Origin: Bacteroidales bacterium M8 | GTDB lineage: Bacteria; Bacteroidota; Bacteroidia; Bacteroidales; Muribaculaceae | Assembly (NCBI GenBank): GCA_001689495.1 | Contig: LUJS01000010.1 | Span: forward strand, 1 to 36,408 | Direction: 5' to 3' | DNA: 36,408 nucleotides | Part shown: piece after piece, positions 30,209 through 36,408 of the stretch | How the letters are laid out: every line of letters begins with the position of its first letter | How positions within the stretch are numbered: the first letter of the stretch is position 1 | Position numbers and translations under genes: made by a program | The notes under the pieces: generated by a model | Seen by the model: only the letters and a program-made list of their open reading frames with translations | Told to the model about the DNA's origin: nothing | The model's database searches: none

Positions 30209-30984
30209 AGGTGTATCACGGTGCCCGTGGCGTTGTTCAGGTTGTCGGCGTGCTTGATCGTCACGCTCGACACGCCGCTCCCCACGGCCCTCAGGGCGTT
30301 GTCTATCTTGGGTATCATCCCCTTGCTGACCACTCCGCTCTCCTTGAGCGAGGCGAACACCTCGGGGGTTATCTCGGCTATCAGCGAGTCGGGACGGTCA
30401 ATGTCCTCCATCACTCCCGGCTGCTCGAAACAGTAGACCAGATCGACCGGAGCCGTCCGGGCCATGCCAATGGCCAGAGCCGAGGCCACCGAGTCGGCGT
30501 TGCAGTTGAGCAGCGTGCCGTGGCCGTCGTGGGTTATGGCGCAGAACACCGGCACCTTGCCGGCGTCGAGCAGCGAGTTGATGAAACCGGCGTTTATCCC
30601 CTCGGGAGATATGTCGCCCACGAATCCGTAGTCTATCGGCTCCTTGGGGCGCATCGTGGCGCGTATGGCGTCGCCGTCGGCCCCGCAGAGCCCCACGGCG
30701 TCGCATCCCGCCGCCTGCAGCAGCGAGACCACGCGCTTGTTGACCAGTCCGGCATAGACCATCGTGACCACGTCGAGGGTCTCGCGCGAGGTCACCCTGC
30801 GCCCCTCTATCATGGTCGTGGGTATCTCGAGGCGGGCACTGAGGCGCGTGGCCTCCTTGCCGCCGCCGTGCACCAGAATCCTGCGCCCCGGCATCGCGGC
30901 CAGCGCGGTCACGAATCTGTCCAGAGCCTCGGGGTTGTCCACGACATTGCCCCCGATCTTTATCACCGTCACTGGAGCGTTCAT
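30205..30984 (-). CDS. argB: N-acylglutamate kinase
   Basis: The 259-residue protein starts at the ATG at 30984, in an ATGA shared with the argF' stop. 'VTVIKIGGNVVDN' at the start is the phosphate-binding Lys/Gly loop. 'RILVHGGGKEATRLSARL', 'GLCGADGDAI' and 'NCNADSVASALAIGM' are the family's substrate and nucleotide motifs. 'GVVSKGMIPKIDNALRAV' carries the late catalytic Lys. It phosphorylates N-acetyl- or, in Bacteroides-type pathways, N-succinylglutamate. It has no long N-terminal helix of the kind used for arginine feedback in hexameric forms. Confidence 0.94.
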   Translation of the reverse strand: MNAPVTVIKIGGNVVDNPEALDRFVTALAAMPGRRILVHGGGKEATRLSARLEIPTTMIEGRRVTSRETLDVVTMVYAGLVNKRVVSLLQAAGCDAVGLCGADGDAIRATMRPKEPIDYGFVGDISPEGINAGFINSLLDAGKVPVFCAITHDGHGTLLNCNADSVASALAIGMARTAPVDLVYCFEQPGVMEDIDRPDSLIAEITPEVFASLKESGVVSKGMIPKIDNALRAVGSGVSSVTIKHADNLNNATGTVIHL

Positions 30985-31934
30985 AGCGACTCGAGCAGGC
31001 GTTTCATTACTACTTGAGCCGAGATCTCGCGGTTGGCGGCCTCGGGAATCACTATCGAGCGCTCCGACTCGATGACGTCGTCGGTCACTATCATATTGCG
31101 GCGCACGGGCAGACAGTGCATGAAGAAGGCATTGTCCGTCAGGCCCATCTTCTCGGTGTCGACGGTCCACGCGCGGTCTGTCGACAGCACCTTGCCGTAG
31201 TTGGGATCGGCATAGGCCGACCAGTTCTTGGCATAGACGAAGTCGGCCCCCTCGAGCGCCTTGCGCTGGTCATACTCGACCTTGGCGCGGCCCACGAACT
31301 CGGGGGCCAGCTCATAGCCCTCGGGGTGGGTGATGACAAAGTCATAGTCGGTGGCGTTCATCCACTCGGCAAACGAGTTTGGCACGGCCTGAGGCAGCGC
31401 GCGGGGGTGCGGCGCCCACGTCATCACCACCTTGGGGCGGGGCTTGGTCTTGAACTCCTCGATGGTTATGAGGTCGGCAAAGCTCTGCAGCGGGTGGCGC
31501 GTGGCGGCCTCCATCGAGAACACCGGGCGGCCCGAATAGCGTATGAACTGGCTGATCACCCTCTCCTCATAGTCCTCGGCCTTGTCCTTGAGTCCGGCAA
31601 ACGAGCGCACGCCTATGATGTCGCAATAGCTGCCCATCACGGGGATGGCCTCGAGCAGGTGCTCGGCCTTGTCGCCGTCCATGACGACGCCGCGCTCGGT
31701 CTCGAGCTTCCATGCGCCCTGATTGACGTCGAGCACCATCACGTTCATGCCCAGATTCATGGCCGCCTTCTGCGTGGACAGGCGGGTGCGGAGGCTTGAG
31801 TTGAAGAATATCATCAGCAGCGTGCGGTTGCGCCCCAGATGCGTGTGGGCAAAACGGTCTGCCTTTATCTCGAGGGCCTCCCTGACGGCGAGGTCAAGAG
31901 GGCCTATGTCGTTGACGTTGGTGAATTTTTTCAT
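30981..31934 (-). CDS. argF': N-acylornithine (succinyl- or acetyl-) carbamoyltransferase
   Basis: The 317-residue protein starts at the ATG at 31934, one base into the argD stop (TGATG). 'FFNSSLRTRLSTQKAA' (residues 43-58) is the carbamoyl-phosphate loop. 'SMEAATRHPLQSFADLITI' and 'MHCLPVRRNMIVTDDV' are the catalytic blocks. It lacks the ordinary ornithine motif and matches the Bacteroides/Xanthomonas acylornithine class. From memory of the B. fragilis succinylornithine enzyme, the specificity residue is Pro90, and Glu92 in the acetyl enzyme of Xanthomonas. Here codon 90 is Ala, in 'GDKAEH'. A small residue there should favour succinylornithine. It overlaps argB by 4 nt. Confidence 0.93.
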   Translation of the reverse strand: MKKFTNVNDIGPLDLAVREALEIKADRFAHTHLGRNRTLLMIFFNSSLRTRLSTQKAAMNLGMNVMVLDVNQGAWKLETERGVVMDGDKAEHLLEAIPVMGSYCDIIGVRSFAGLKDKAEDYEERVISQFIRYSGRPVFSMEAATRHPLQSFADLITIEEFKTKPRPKVVMTWAPHPRALPQAVPNSFAEWMNATDYDFVITHPEGYELAPEFVGRAKVEYDQRKALEGADFVYAKNWSAYADPNYGKVLSTDRAWTVDTEKMGLTDNAFFMHCLPVRRNMIVTDDVIESERSIVIPEAANREISAQVVMKRLLESL

Positions 31935-33070
31935 CAGTTGACGTATTTCCTGAAAGTGTCGATGAATGTGTCGGCCTGCTCTTTGGTCAGGCCCAGTGCG
32001 GGCAGCAGACGCACCGTGTGGGCGCCGGCGCCGCCGGTGAATATCCTGTCCTCGAACAGCAGCCTCTTGCGCAGGGCCGAGGCATCGCCCTTTATCTCGA
32101 TGCCTATCATCAGGCCGCGGCCGCGCACCTCGGTTATCTCGTCTGACGTGCGGGCCAGCTCGGCGAGGCGCTCCAGCAGATGGTGTCCCGTCTCGGCGGC
32201 GTTCTCGACCAGATGCTCGTCGGCCATGACGTCGAGCACGGCTATGGCCGCGGCACATGCCAGATGGTTGCCGCCGAACGTGGTGCCCAGCATCCCCTTG
32301 ACGGCGTCGATGCGGGGCGAGATCAGCACGGCACCCATCGGGAATCCGTTGGCTATGCCCTTGGCGCAGGTGATGATGTCAGGGCGCACGCCGGCGTGCT
32401 GGTGGGCAAAGAACTGGCCCGTGCGGCCATATCCGCTCTGTATCTCGTCGAGTATCAGCAGCGTGCCGGTGTTGGTGCAGAGGGTGCGCAGGGTGCGCAG
32501 GAAGTCGTCCTCGACCATCCTGATGCCGGCCACGCCCTGTATCCCCTCGATGATGACGGCGGCAAACTCGCCGGTCGAGAGCTTGGCCCTCACGGCGTCG
32601 AGGTCGCCCAGCGGGGCAAACTCCACGTTGGGGGTGGCGTTGAACGGGGCCTGTATCTTGGGATTGTCCGTGGCGGCCACGGCGCCCGACGTGCGGCCGT
32701 GGAAGGCGCGGTCGAATGCCAGAATCTTGCTGCGCCCCGTGGCGAACGAGGCCAGCTTCATGGCGTTCTCGTTGGCCTCGGCACCCGAGTTGCACAGGAA
32801 GAGCTGATACGAGTCATATCCGCTCAGGCGCCCCAGACGGTCGGCCAGCTGCTGCTGCAGCGAGTTCTTGACCGAGTTTGAATAGAATCCGAGGCGTCCG
32901 ACCTGTGCCGACACGGCCTCGACATAGCGCGGATGGGCATGTCCAATCGAGATGACCGCATGGCCTCCATACAGGTCGAGATAGCGGGTGCCGTCGGCGG
33001 TAAAGACATACGAGCCCTTCCCGCTCACGGGCTCGATGTCATAGAGAGAGTAAACGTCGAATAAAGTCAT
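31934..33070 (-). CDS. argD: N-acylornithine aminotransferase
   Basis: The 378-residue PLP enzyme of the class III family has 'CNSGAEANENAMKLA' (phosphate-binding), 'FHGRT', 'LLILDEIQSGYGRTG' (Asp209 area holding the PLP ring) and Lys237 in 'TCAKGIANGFPMGAV' for the Schiff base. It transfers an amino group from glutamate to acyl-glutamate semialdehyde. The stop codon overlaps the argF' ATG by one base. argC lies 28 nt upstream. Confidence 0.94.
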   Translation of the reverse strand: MTLFDVYSLYDIEPVSGKGSYVFTADGTRYLDLYGGHAVISIGHAHPRYVEAVSAQVGRLGFYSNSVKNSLQQQLADRLGRLSGYDSYQLFLCNSGAEANENAMKLASFATGRSKILAFDRAFHGRTSGAVAATDNPKIQAPFNATPNVEFAPLGDLDAVRAKLSTGEFAAVIIEGIQGVAGIRMVEDDFLRTLRTLCTNTGTLLILDEIQSGYGRTGQFFAHQHAGVRPDIITCAKGIANGFPMGAVLISPRIDAVKGMLGTTFGGNHLACAAAIAVLDVMADEHLVENAAETGHHLLERLAELARTSDEITEVRGRGLMIGIEIKGDASALRKRLLFEDRIFTGGAGAHTVRLLPALGLTKEQADTFIDTFRKYVN

Positions 33071-33098
33071 TTATCTTGTTGAGGTTTTATACGGTTTT

Positions 33099-34055
33099 TT
33101 AAAAAGCCGATGGCTTGAGGCACAGCCCCGTCCGTTCGGGCAGGCCGAACATCAGGTTCATGTTCTGCACGGCTTGGCCCGACGCCCCCTTGAGCAGGTT
33201 GTCTATGGCCGAGACCACGAGCAGCTTGCCCTCGTGCTCCTCAATGCCGATGACGCACTTGTTGGTGTTGACCACCTGCTTGAGGTCTACGGGACGCTCT
33301 GACAGGTGCGTGAAGGGGGCACCCAAATAATAGTCCCTGTATAGCGCGCGGGCCTCGGCGGCGCTCATGCCGGCGTCGACCACGGCGGTGACGAAAATGC
33401 CGCGGGCAAAGTCGCCGCGCAGGGGGATGAAGGTGATGTCGGGCTCTGAGTGGTTGAGCAGCCCCAGATTGCGGCGTATCTCGATGAGATGCTGGTGGGT
33501 GAATGCCTTGTAGACGCTCAGGTTGTTGTTGCGCCACGAGAAGTGGGTTGTCGCTCCCGGCTTGACGCCGGCACCGGTCGAGCCGGTAATGCCTGTGACG
33601 TATGCCTCGGCAAGCCGTCCGGCAGCCGCGAGGGGGAGCAGGGCCAGCTGTATCGCCGTGGCAAAGCACCCGGGATTGGCCACCTTGTCGGCCTTGGCTA
33701 TCCTGTCGGCCTGCCACTCGGGCAGACCGTAGACATATCCGTCAGACTCGTCGCGATAGTCCTGCGCGAGGTCTATCACCTTGAGCCCGGCGGGCATGGG
33801 GTTCTCCTCCCAGAACTTGCGGCTGAATCCGTGTCCCTGACACAGAAACACCACGTCGACCGCCGACAGGTCATAGCTCTCGGCAAACTTCATGTCGGTG
33901 TCGCCTATCAGCCCCTCGTGCACGTCGGCCAGCGGGGCACCGGCGTTGGAGGTCGAATGTACGAAGACAATCTCGACCTCGGGATGATTTATGAGAAGGC
34001 GCACCAGCTCACCTGCCGTGTAGCCCGCGCCGCCTATGATTCCGGCCTTTATCAT
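33099..34055 (-). CDS. argC: N-acylglutamyl-phosphate reductase
   Basis: The 318-residue protein has an N-terminal NADP Rossmann fold ('IKAGIIGGAGYTAGELVRLL') and the catalytic Cys130 in 'VANPGCFATAIQLAL'. The motif 'GITGSTGAGVKPGATTHFSWRNNN' follows. Length is that of the shorter bacterial type. It makes acyl-glutamate semialdehyde from the argB product. argG ends only 4 nt upstream. Confidence 0.94.
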   Translation of the reverse strand: MIKAGIIGGAGYTAGELVRLLINHPEVEIVFVHSTSNAGAPLADVHEGLIGDTDMKFAESYDLSAVDVVFLCQGHGFSRKFWEENPMPAGLKVIDLAQDYRDESDGYVYGLPEWQADRIAKADKVANPGCFATAIQLALLPLAAAGRLAEAYVTGITGSTGAGVKPGATTHFSWRNNNLSVYKAFTHQHLIEIRRNLGLLNHSEPDITFIPLRGDFARGIFVTAVVDAGMSAAEARALYRDYYLGAPFTHLSERPVDLKQVVNTNKCVIGIEEHEGKLLVVSAIDNLLKGASGQAVQNMNLMFGLPERTGLCLKPSAF

Positions 34056-34059
34056 CTGG

Positions 34060-35268
34060 TCACTCCTCCTTGCCGTTGCGCATCTGCACGTTGTGATAGA
34101 TCTTCATGGGGTTGGCCATGATGCGGGTGAATCCCTTGACGTCGTCGGCGCTCCATGCCTTGTTCACCTCGCCATACTCGCCGAAGTCGGTCTTCATCAG
34201 GTCGAACGGGGTGTCCACGCCTACCAGCGTGTATGACAGCGGACGCAGTATCACCTCGACGGTGCCCGAGACATTGCGCTGCGAGGTCTCGAGATATGCC
34301 TCCATCTCGCGCATCACGGGGTCGAGATACTGGCTCTCGTGCAGGAACATGCCATACCAAGTGCCGATCTGGTCCTTCCAGTACTGCTGCCACTTGGTCA
34401 GGGTGTGCTTCTCGAGCATCTTGTGGGCGGCGATGATCAGCACGGGGCCTGCGGCCTCAAAGCCCACGCGCCCCTTGATGCCGATGATGGTGTCGCCGAT
34501 GTGCATGTCGCGGCCTATGCCATAGCGCGAGCCCAGACGCTCAACCTCGCGGATGGCGTCGACGGGGTTGTCGTATGCCACGCCGTTCACGGCCTTGGGC
34601 TCGCCCTGCTCGAAGGTGATGGTCATGTGCTCCTCGCCATGCTCGGTCACCTGACTGGGATATGCCGCGTCGGGCAGTGTCTGCTCTGAGCGCAGGGTCT
34701 CCTTGCCACCGATCGAGGTGCCCCAGAGGCCCTTGTTGATAGAGTATTCCATCTTCTTGAAGTCGGCCTCGATGCCGTGCTTCTTCAGGTATTCAATCTC
34801 ATACTCGCGGGTCAGGGTCATGTCGCGGGTGGGGGTGATGATTTCGATCTCGGGAGCGAGAATCTGGAATGTCAGGTCGAAACGCACCTGATCGTTGCCC
34901 GCGCCGGTCGAGCCGTGAGCCACCGCGTCGGCGCCAATCTTCTTGGCATACTCGATGATGGCGATGGCCTGAAAGATACGCTCGGACGACACCGAAATGG
35001 GATACGTGCCGTTGCGCAGCACATTGCCCGCGATCATATATCGGATGGAACGGTTGTAGTAGTCTGACGTGACGTCGAGAGTGGCGTGCGATGCCGCTCC
35101 CAGCTTGAGGGCGCGCTCGCGGATGCGGTCGAGCTCCTCGGCCGAGAAGCCGCCCGTATTGGCGATGGCTGTGTGCACCTCATAACCGAGGTCCTCAGAG
35201 AGATATTTTGCGGCAAACGATGTGTCGAGACCACCGCTGAAAGCCAGAACTACTTTTTTCTTTTCCAT
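34060..35268 (-). CDS. argG: Argininosuccinate synthase
   Basis: The 402-residue protein starts 'KKVVLAFSGGLDTSFAAKYLSEDLGYEV', with the PP-loop SGGLDTS that binds ATP. 'AHGSTGAGNDQVRFDLTF' and 'GRVGFEAAGPVLIIAAH' are the further family blocks. It joins citrulline and aspartate. It has its own -7 box (35291-35298) just downstream of an unusual double tandem-repeat array. It probably leads the argG-argC-argD-argF'-argB-argE'-argH transcript. Confidence 0.96.
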   Translation of the reverse strand: MEKKKVVLAFSGGLDTSFAAKYLSEDLGYEVHTAIANTGGFSAEELDRIRERALKLGAASHATLDVTSDYYNRSIRYMIAGNVLRNGTYPISVSSERIFQAIAIIEYAKKIGADAVAHGSTGAGNDQVRFDLTFQILAPEIEIITPTRDMTLTREYEIEYLKKHGIEADFKKMEYSINKGLWGTSIGGKETLRSEQTLPDAAYPSQVTEHGEEHMTITFEQGEPKAVNGVAYDNPVDAIREVERLGSRYGIGRDMHIGDTIIGIKGRVGFEAAGPVLIIAAHKMLEKHTLTKWQQYWKDQIGTWYGMFLHESQYLDPVMREMEAYLETSQRNVSGTVEVILRPLSYTLVGVDTPFDLMKTDFGEYGEVNKAWSADDVKGFTRIMANPMKIYHNVQMRNGKEE

Positions 35269-35290
35269 ATTATAGTTGTGTGTTGAATTG

Positions 35291-35298
35291 CAAAATTA
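35291..35298 (-). promoter_or_regulatory. -7 box of the argG-argH operon
   Basis: On the minus strand TAATTTTG lies 22 nt upstream of the argG ATG. The proper -33 distance falls between the box and the 7-bp repeat array and holds no TTTG. Confidence 0.6.
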
Positions 35299-35316
35299 AA
35301 AATTGGAAGGAGAATG

Positions 35317-35365
35317 GGGAATTGGGAGTTGGGAATTGGGAGTTGGGAGTTGGGAATTAGGAATT
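35317..35365. repeat. 7-bp tandem repeat, seven copies (GGGAATT / GGGAGTT)
   Basis: Seven back-to-back 7-mers run from 35317: GGGAATT, GGGAGTT, GGGAATT, GGGAGTT, GGGAGTT, GGGAATT and AGGAATT. The array starts about 19 bp upstream of the argG -7 box. Confidence 0.92.
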
Positions 35366-35410
35366 TAACCTCATAACCTTTTAACCCTTTAACCTCATAA
35401 CCCTATAACC
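35363..35410. repeat. 8-bp tandem repeat, six copies (NNNTAACC)
   Basis: Six 8-mers ending TAACC run directly from the 7-bp array to the stop codon of the GNAT gene: ATTTAACC, TCATAACC, TTTTAACC, CTTTAACC, TCATAACC and CTATAACC. The next bases, CTA, are the GNAT stop codon TAG on the minus strand. Confidence 0.9.
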
Positions 35411-36028
35411 CTACTTGAGATGCAGCAGGGACTTGAGTTTGTGTCCGAACCACATCATGTATGGGCGGCTTTTGGAGGGACGCTCAAGGCGAGCCTTCGG
35501 GTCGTAGAGCATGCCCGTGCACAGACACATGCGGCGGTTGTTGCGCTGCAGAATGTCATAGTTGACACACCCCTTGCAACCGGCCCAGAACTCCTCGTCG
35601 TCGGTCAGCTCCGAGAAAGTCACCGGCTTGTATCCCATCTGCGAGTTCAGCTTCATCACCGGCAGGGATGTCGTGATGGAGAAAATCTTGGCGAATGGGA
35701 ATCTCAGGCGGGCCAGTTCGAACGTCTTGGCCTTGATACGGGCAGCGAGGCCCAATCGTCGGAACTCGGGGTCCACAATGAGGCCCGAAGTGGCCACATA
35801 ATCACCATGTTCCCAACTCTCTATGTAACTGAAGCCGATCAAACGGTCGTCACAGAGAGCCACCACGGCCTTACCGCCCGAAATCTTCTTGGCGATATAC
35901 TCCGGCGAGCGGCGGGCAATGCCCGTGCCCCTCTGGAGGGCCGACTCATAGATGAGGTCCACTATCTGCTGTGCATACTTCACATGCTCGTCAGTGGCAA
36001 ACATCACCTTAATCTGGTCGTTGTTCAT
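35411..36028 (-). CDS. GNAT-family acyltransferase with C-terminal Cys cluster; candidate first enzyme of arginine synthesis
   Basis: The 205-residue protein starts at the ATG at 36028; an in-frame ATG at 36088 lies inside the promoter box and would not be transcribed. The GNAT core runs from about 7 to 140. 'GLIVDPEFRRLGLAARIKAKTFELA' holds the acyl-CoA loop (R-x-x-G-x-A), and 'VMKLNSQMGYKPV' is the usual end strand. The tail has four cysteines (C151, C154, C168, C170) in a C-x2-C-x13-C-x-C spacing that could bind a metal. Its place at the head of the arg genes, with no argA or argJ in the window, makes it a candidate glutamate N-acyltransferase. That role is inference. Confidence 0.75.
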   Translation of the reverse strand: MNNDQIKVMFATDEHVKYAQQIVDLIYESALQRGTGIARRSPEYIAKKISGGKAVVALCDDRLIGFSYIESWEHGDYVATSGLIVDPEFRRLGLAARIKAKTFELARLRFPFAKIFSITTSLPVMKLNSQMGYKPVTFSELTDDEEFWAGCKGCVNYDILQRNNRRMCLCTGMLYDPKARLERPSKSRPYMMWFGHKLKSLLHLK

Positions 36029-36085
36029 CTTGACTTTAAGCTGTCCTTGTGTTGAATAAATGAATGAATAGTGTGAATAATTTTG

Positions 36086-36093
36086 CAAAGTTA
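36086..36093 (-). promoter_or_regulatory. -7 box of the GNAT gene
   Basis: On the minus strand TAACTTTG ends 57 nt before the ATG at 36028, giving a leader of about 50 nt. It decides the start codon by excluding the upstream ATG at 36088. Confidence 0.65.
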
Positions 36094-36336
36094 CAAAAAA
36101 TCATCCTAAAAAATCCGAACAATCCACGCATTTTTCACACCATCACATCAAAAAAGAAAGAAATCCGGGGCCTATACTCTCAACTATCACCTGTTCAAGT
36201 TCAGGGAGCACCGCTCCCGGCCCTCCGCGTCTTTTCGTCCATTGCCGGCACATTCAGGCGCCATTTTGAGCTGTGTCGGCACCGTCAGGTGCCCCCCTTC
36301 TCGGCATTATCGCACCTATTCCCCCTCTGCGCCCCC
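36094..36336. other. Intergenic DNA with two hairpin-like repeats
   Basis: No gene is visible. A hairpin GGGAGC/GCTCCC lies at 36204-36218. Two similar 19-bp segments with GGCAC...GCC dyads (36244-36262 and 36275-36293) match at about 14 of 19 positions. The left part is AT-rich next to the GNAT promoter. Confidence 0.4.
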
Positions 36337-36344
36337 TACCTTTG
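36337..36344 (+). promoter_or_regulatory. -7 box of the right-edge gene
   Basis: TACCTTTG ends 5 nt before the ATG at 36350, which implies a leaderless or nearly leaderless mRNA. Confidence 0.55.
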
Positions 36345-36349
36345 CCGCA

Positions 36350-36408
36350 ATGAAACCGCTCGCACGCATATCCATCCCGTGGCACTACCACTTCCAGCGC
36401 TGGCTCGG
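36350..36408 (+). CDS. Start of an unidentified gene (runs off right edge)
   Basis: ATG at 36350 opens a frame of 19 codons (MKPLARISIPWHYHFQRWL) to the end of the window. It is placed right after a good -7 box, which supports it as a real start. Too short to assign a family. Confidence 0.5.
   Translation, partial: MKPLARISIPWHYHFQRWL

Noticed and set aside
35317..35410. Tandem arrays as a CRISPR
   Set aside because: Units are 7 and 8 bp with no spacers and no cas genes nearby.
36029..36088. Upstream in-frame start for the GNAT gene
   Set aside because: The ATG at 36088 lies within the TAACTTTG promoter box, so it would be upstream of the transcript start.

Overview
The window is a GC-rich (roughly 60%) piece of a Bacteroidales chromosome. 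I would guess a Muribaculaceae-type gut bacterium, but that is inference. The Bacteroidota signs are the TAnnTTTG promoter boxes (several with TTTG 19-21 nt upstream), a PorU sortase of the type IX secretion system, a fused LpxC-FabZ, a GT3-type glycogen synthase, and the variant arginine pathway that uses an N-acylornithine transcarbamylase. Almost everything looks like resident chromosome; I see no transposase, integrase, phage gene or CRISPR array.

Layout. 1-2.5 kb (minus): the start of an exported protein, a small DUF3244-like exported protein, and a large TPR / membrane / HTH regulator. 2.6-5.9 kb: rubrerythrin (+), a family 2 glycosyltransferase (-), an operon tRNA-Glu / rpsT / tRNA-Glu (-), recO (+) and a tiny membrane protein (-). 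6-9 kb: an exported rhamnogalacturonan-lyase-like protein (+) convergent with an acyltransferase-3 membrane protein (-). 9.1-13.6 kb (+): tRNA-Leu, porU and fmt, the last two overlapping by 4 nt. 13.7-18.1 kb (+): glycogen synthase and glycogen/alpha-glucan phosphorylase. 18.2-21.1 kb: two divergent paralogous DUF4143-type AAA ATPases separated by 530 bp of palindrome-rich DNA. 21.1-25.9 kb (+): lpxD, lpxC-fabZ, lpxA, a degenerate endonuclease-I-like protein and a lipoprotein. 26-27.3 kb (+): an OmpA-family porin. 27.3-27.8 kb: no protein gene, but a strongly folded candidate ncRNA on the minus strand. 27.8-36.1 kb (-): the arginine cluster, read in transcription order as a GNAT acyltransferase, argG, argC, argD, argF', argB, argE' and argH. 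The right edge holds the first 19 codons of a plus-strand gene.

How the genes work together. The lpx genes make the acylated glucosamine core of lipid A, and the fused FabZ domain ties this to fatty-acid elongation. The arg genes cover the route from acyl-glutamate to arginine, with carbamoylation and deacylation on acylated intermediates. The GNAT protein at the head is a candidate for the missing first acylation step. Glycogen synthase and phosphorylase form a storage/mobilisation pair. PorU would process type IX cargo.

The most unusual structure is at the two divergent ATPases. Although their operator sequences differ, both promoters have nearly identical geometry: two AT-rich palindromes 32-33 bp apart, the proximal one centred 16.5 bp from the -7 box, and 16 nt from the -7 box to the ATG. 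This looks like a conserved self-regulating cassette with paralogue-specific operators. The structured RNA near 27.5-27.75 kb is the other main item to follow up.
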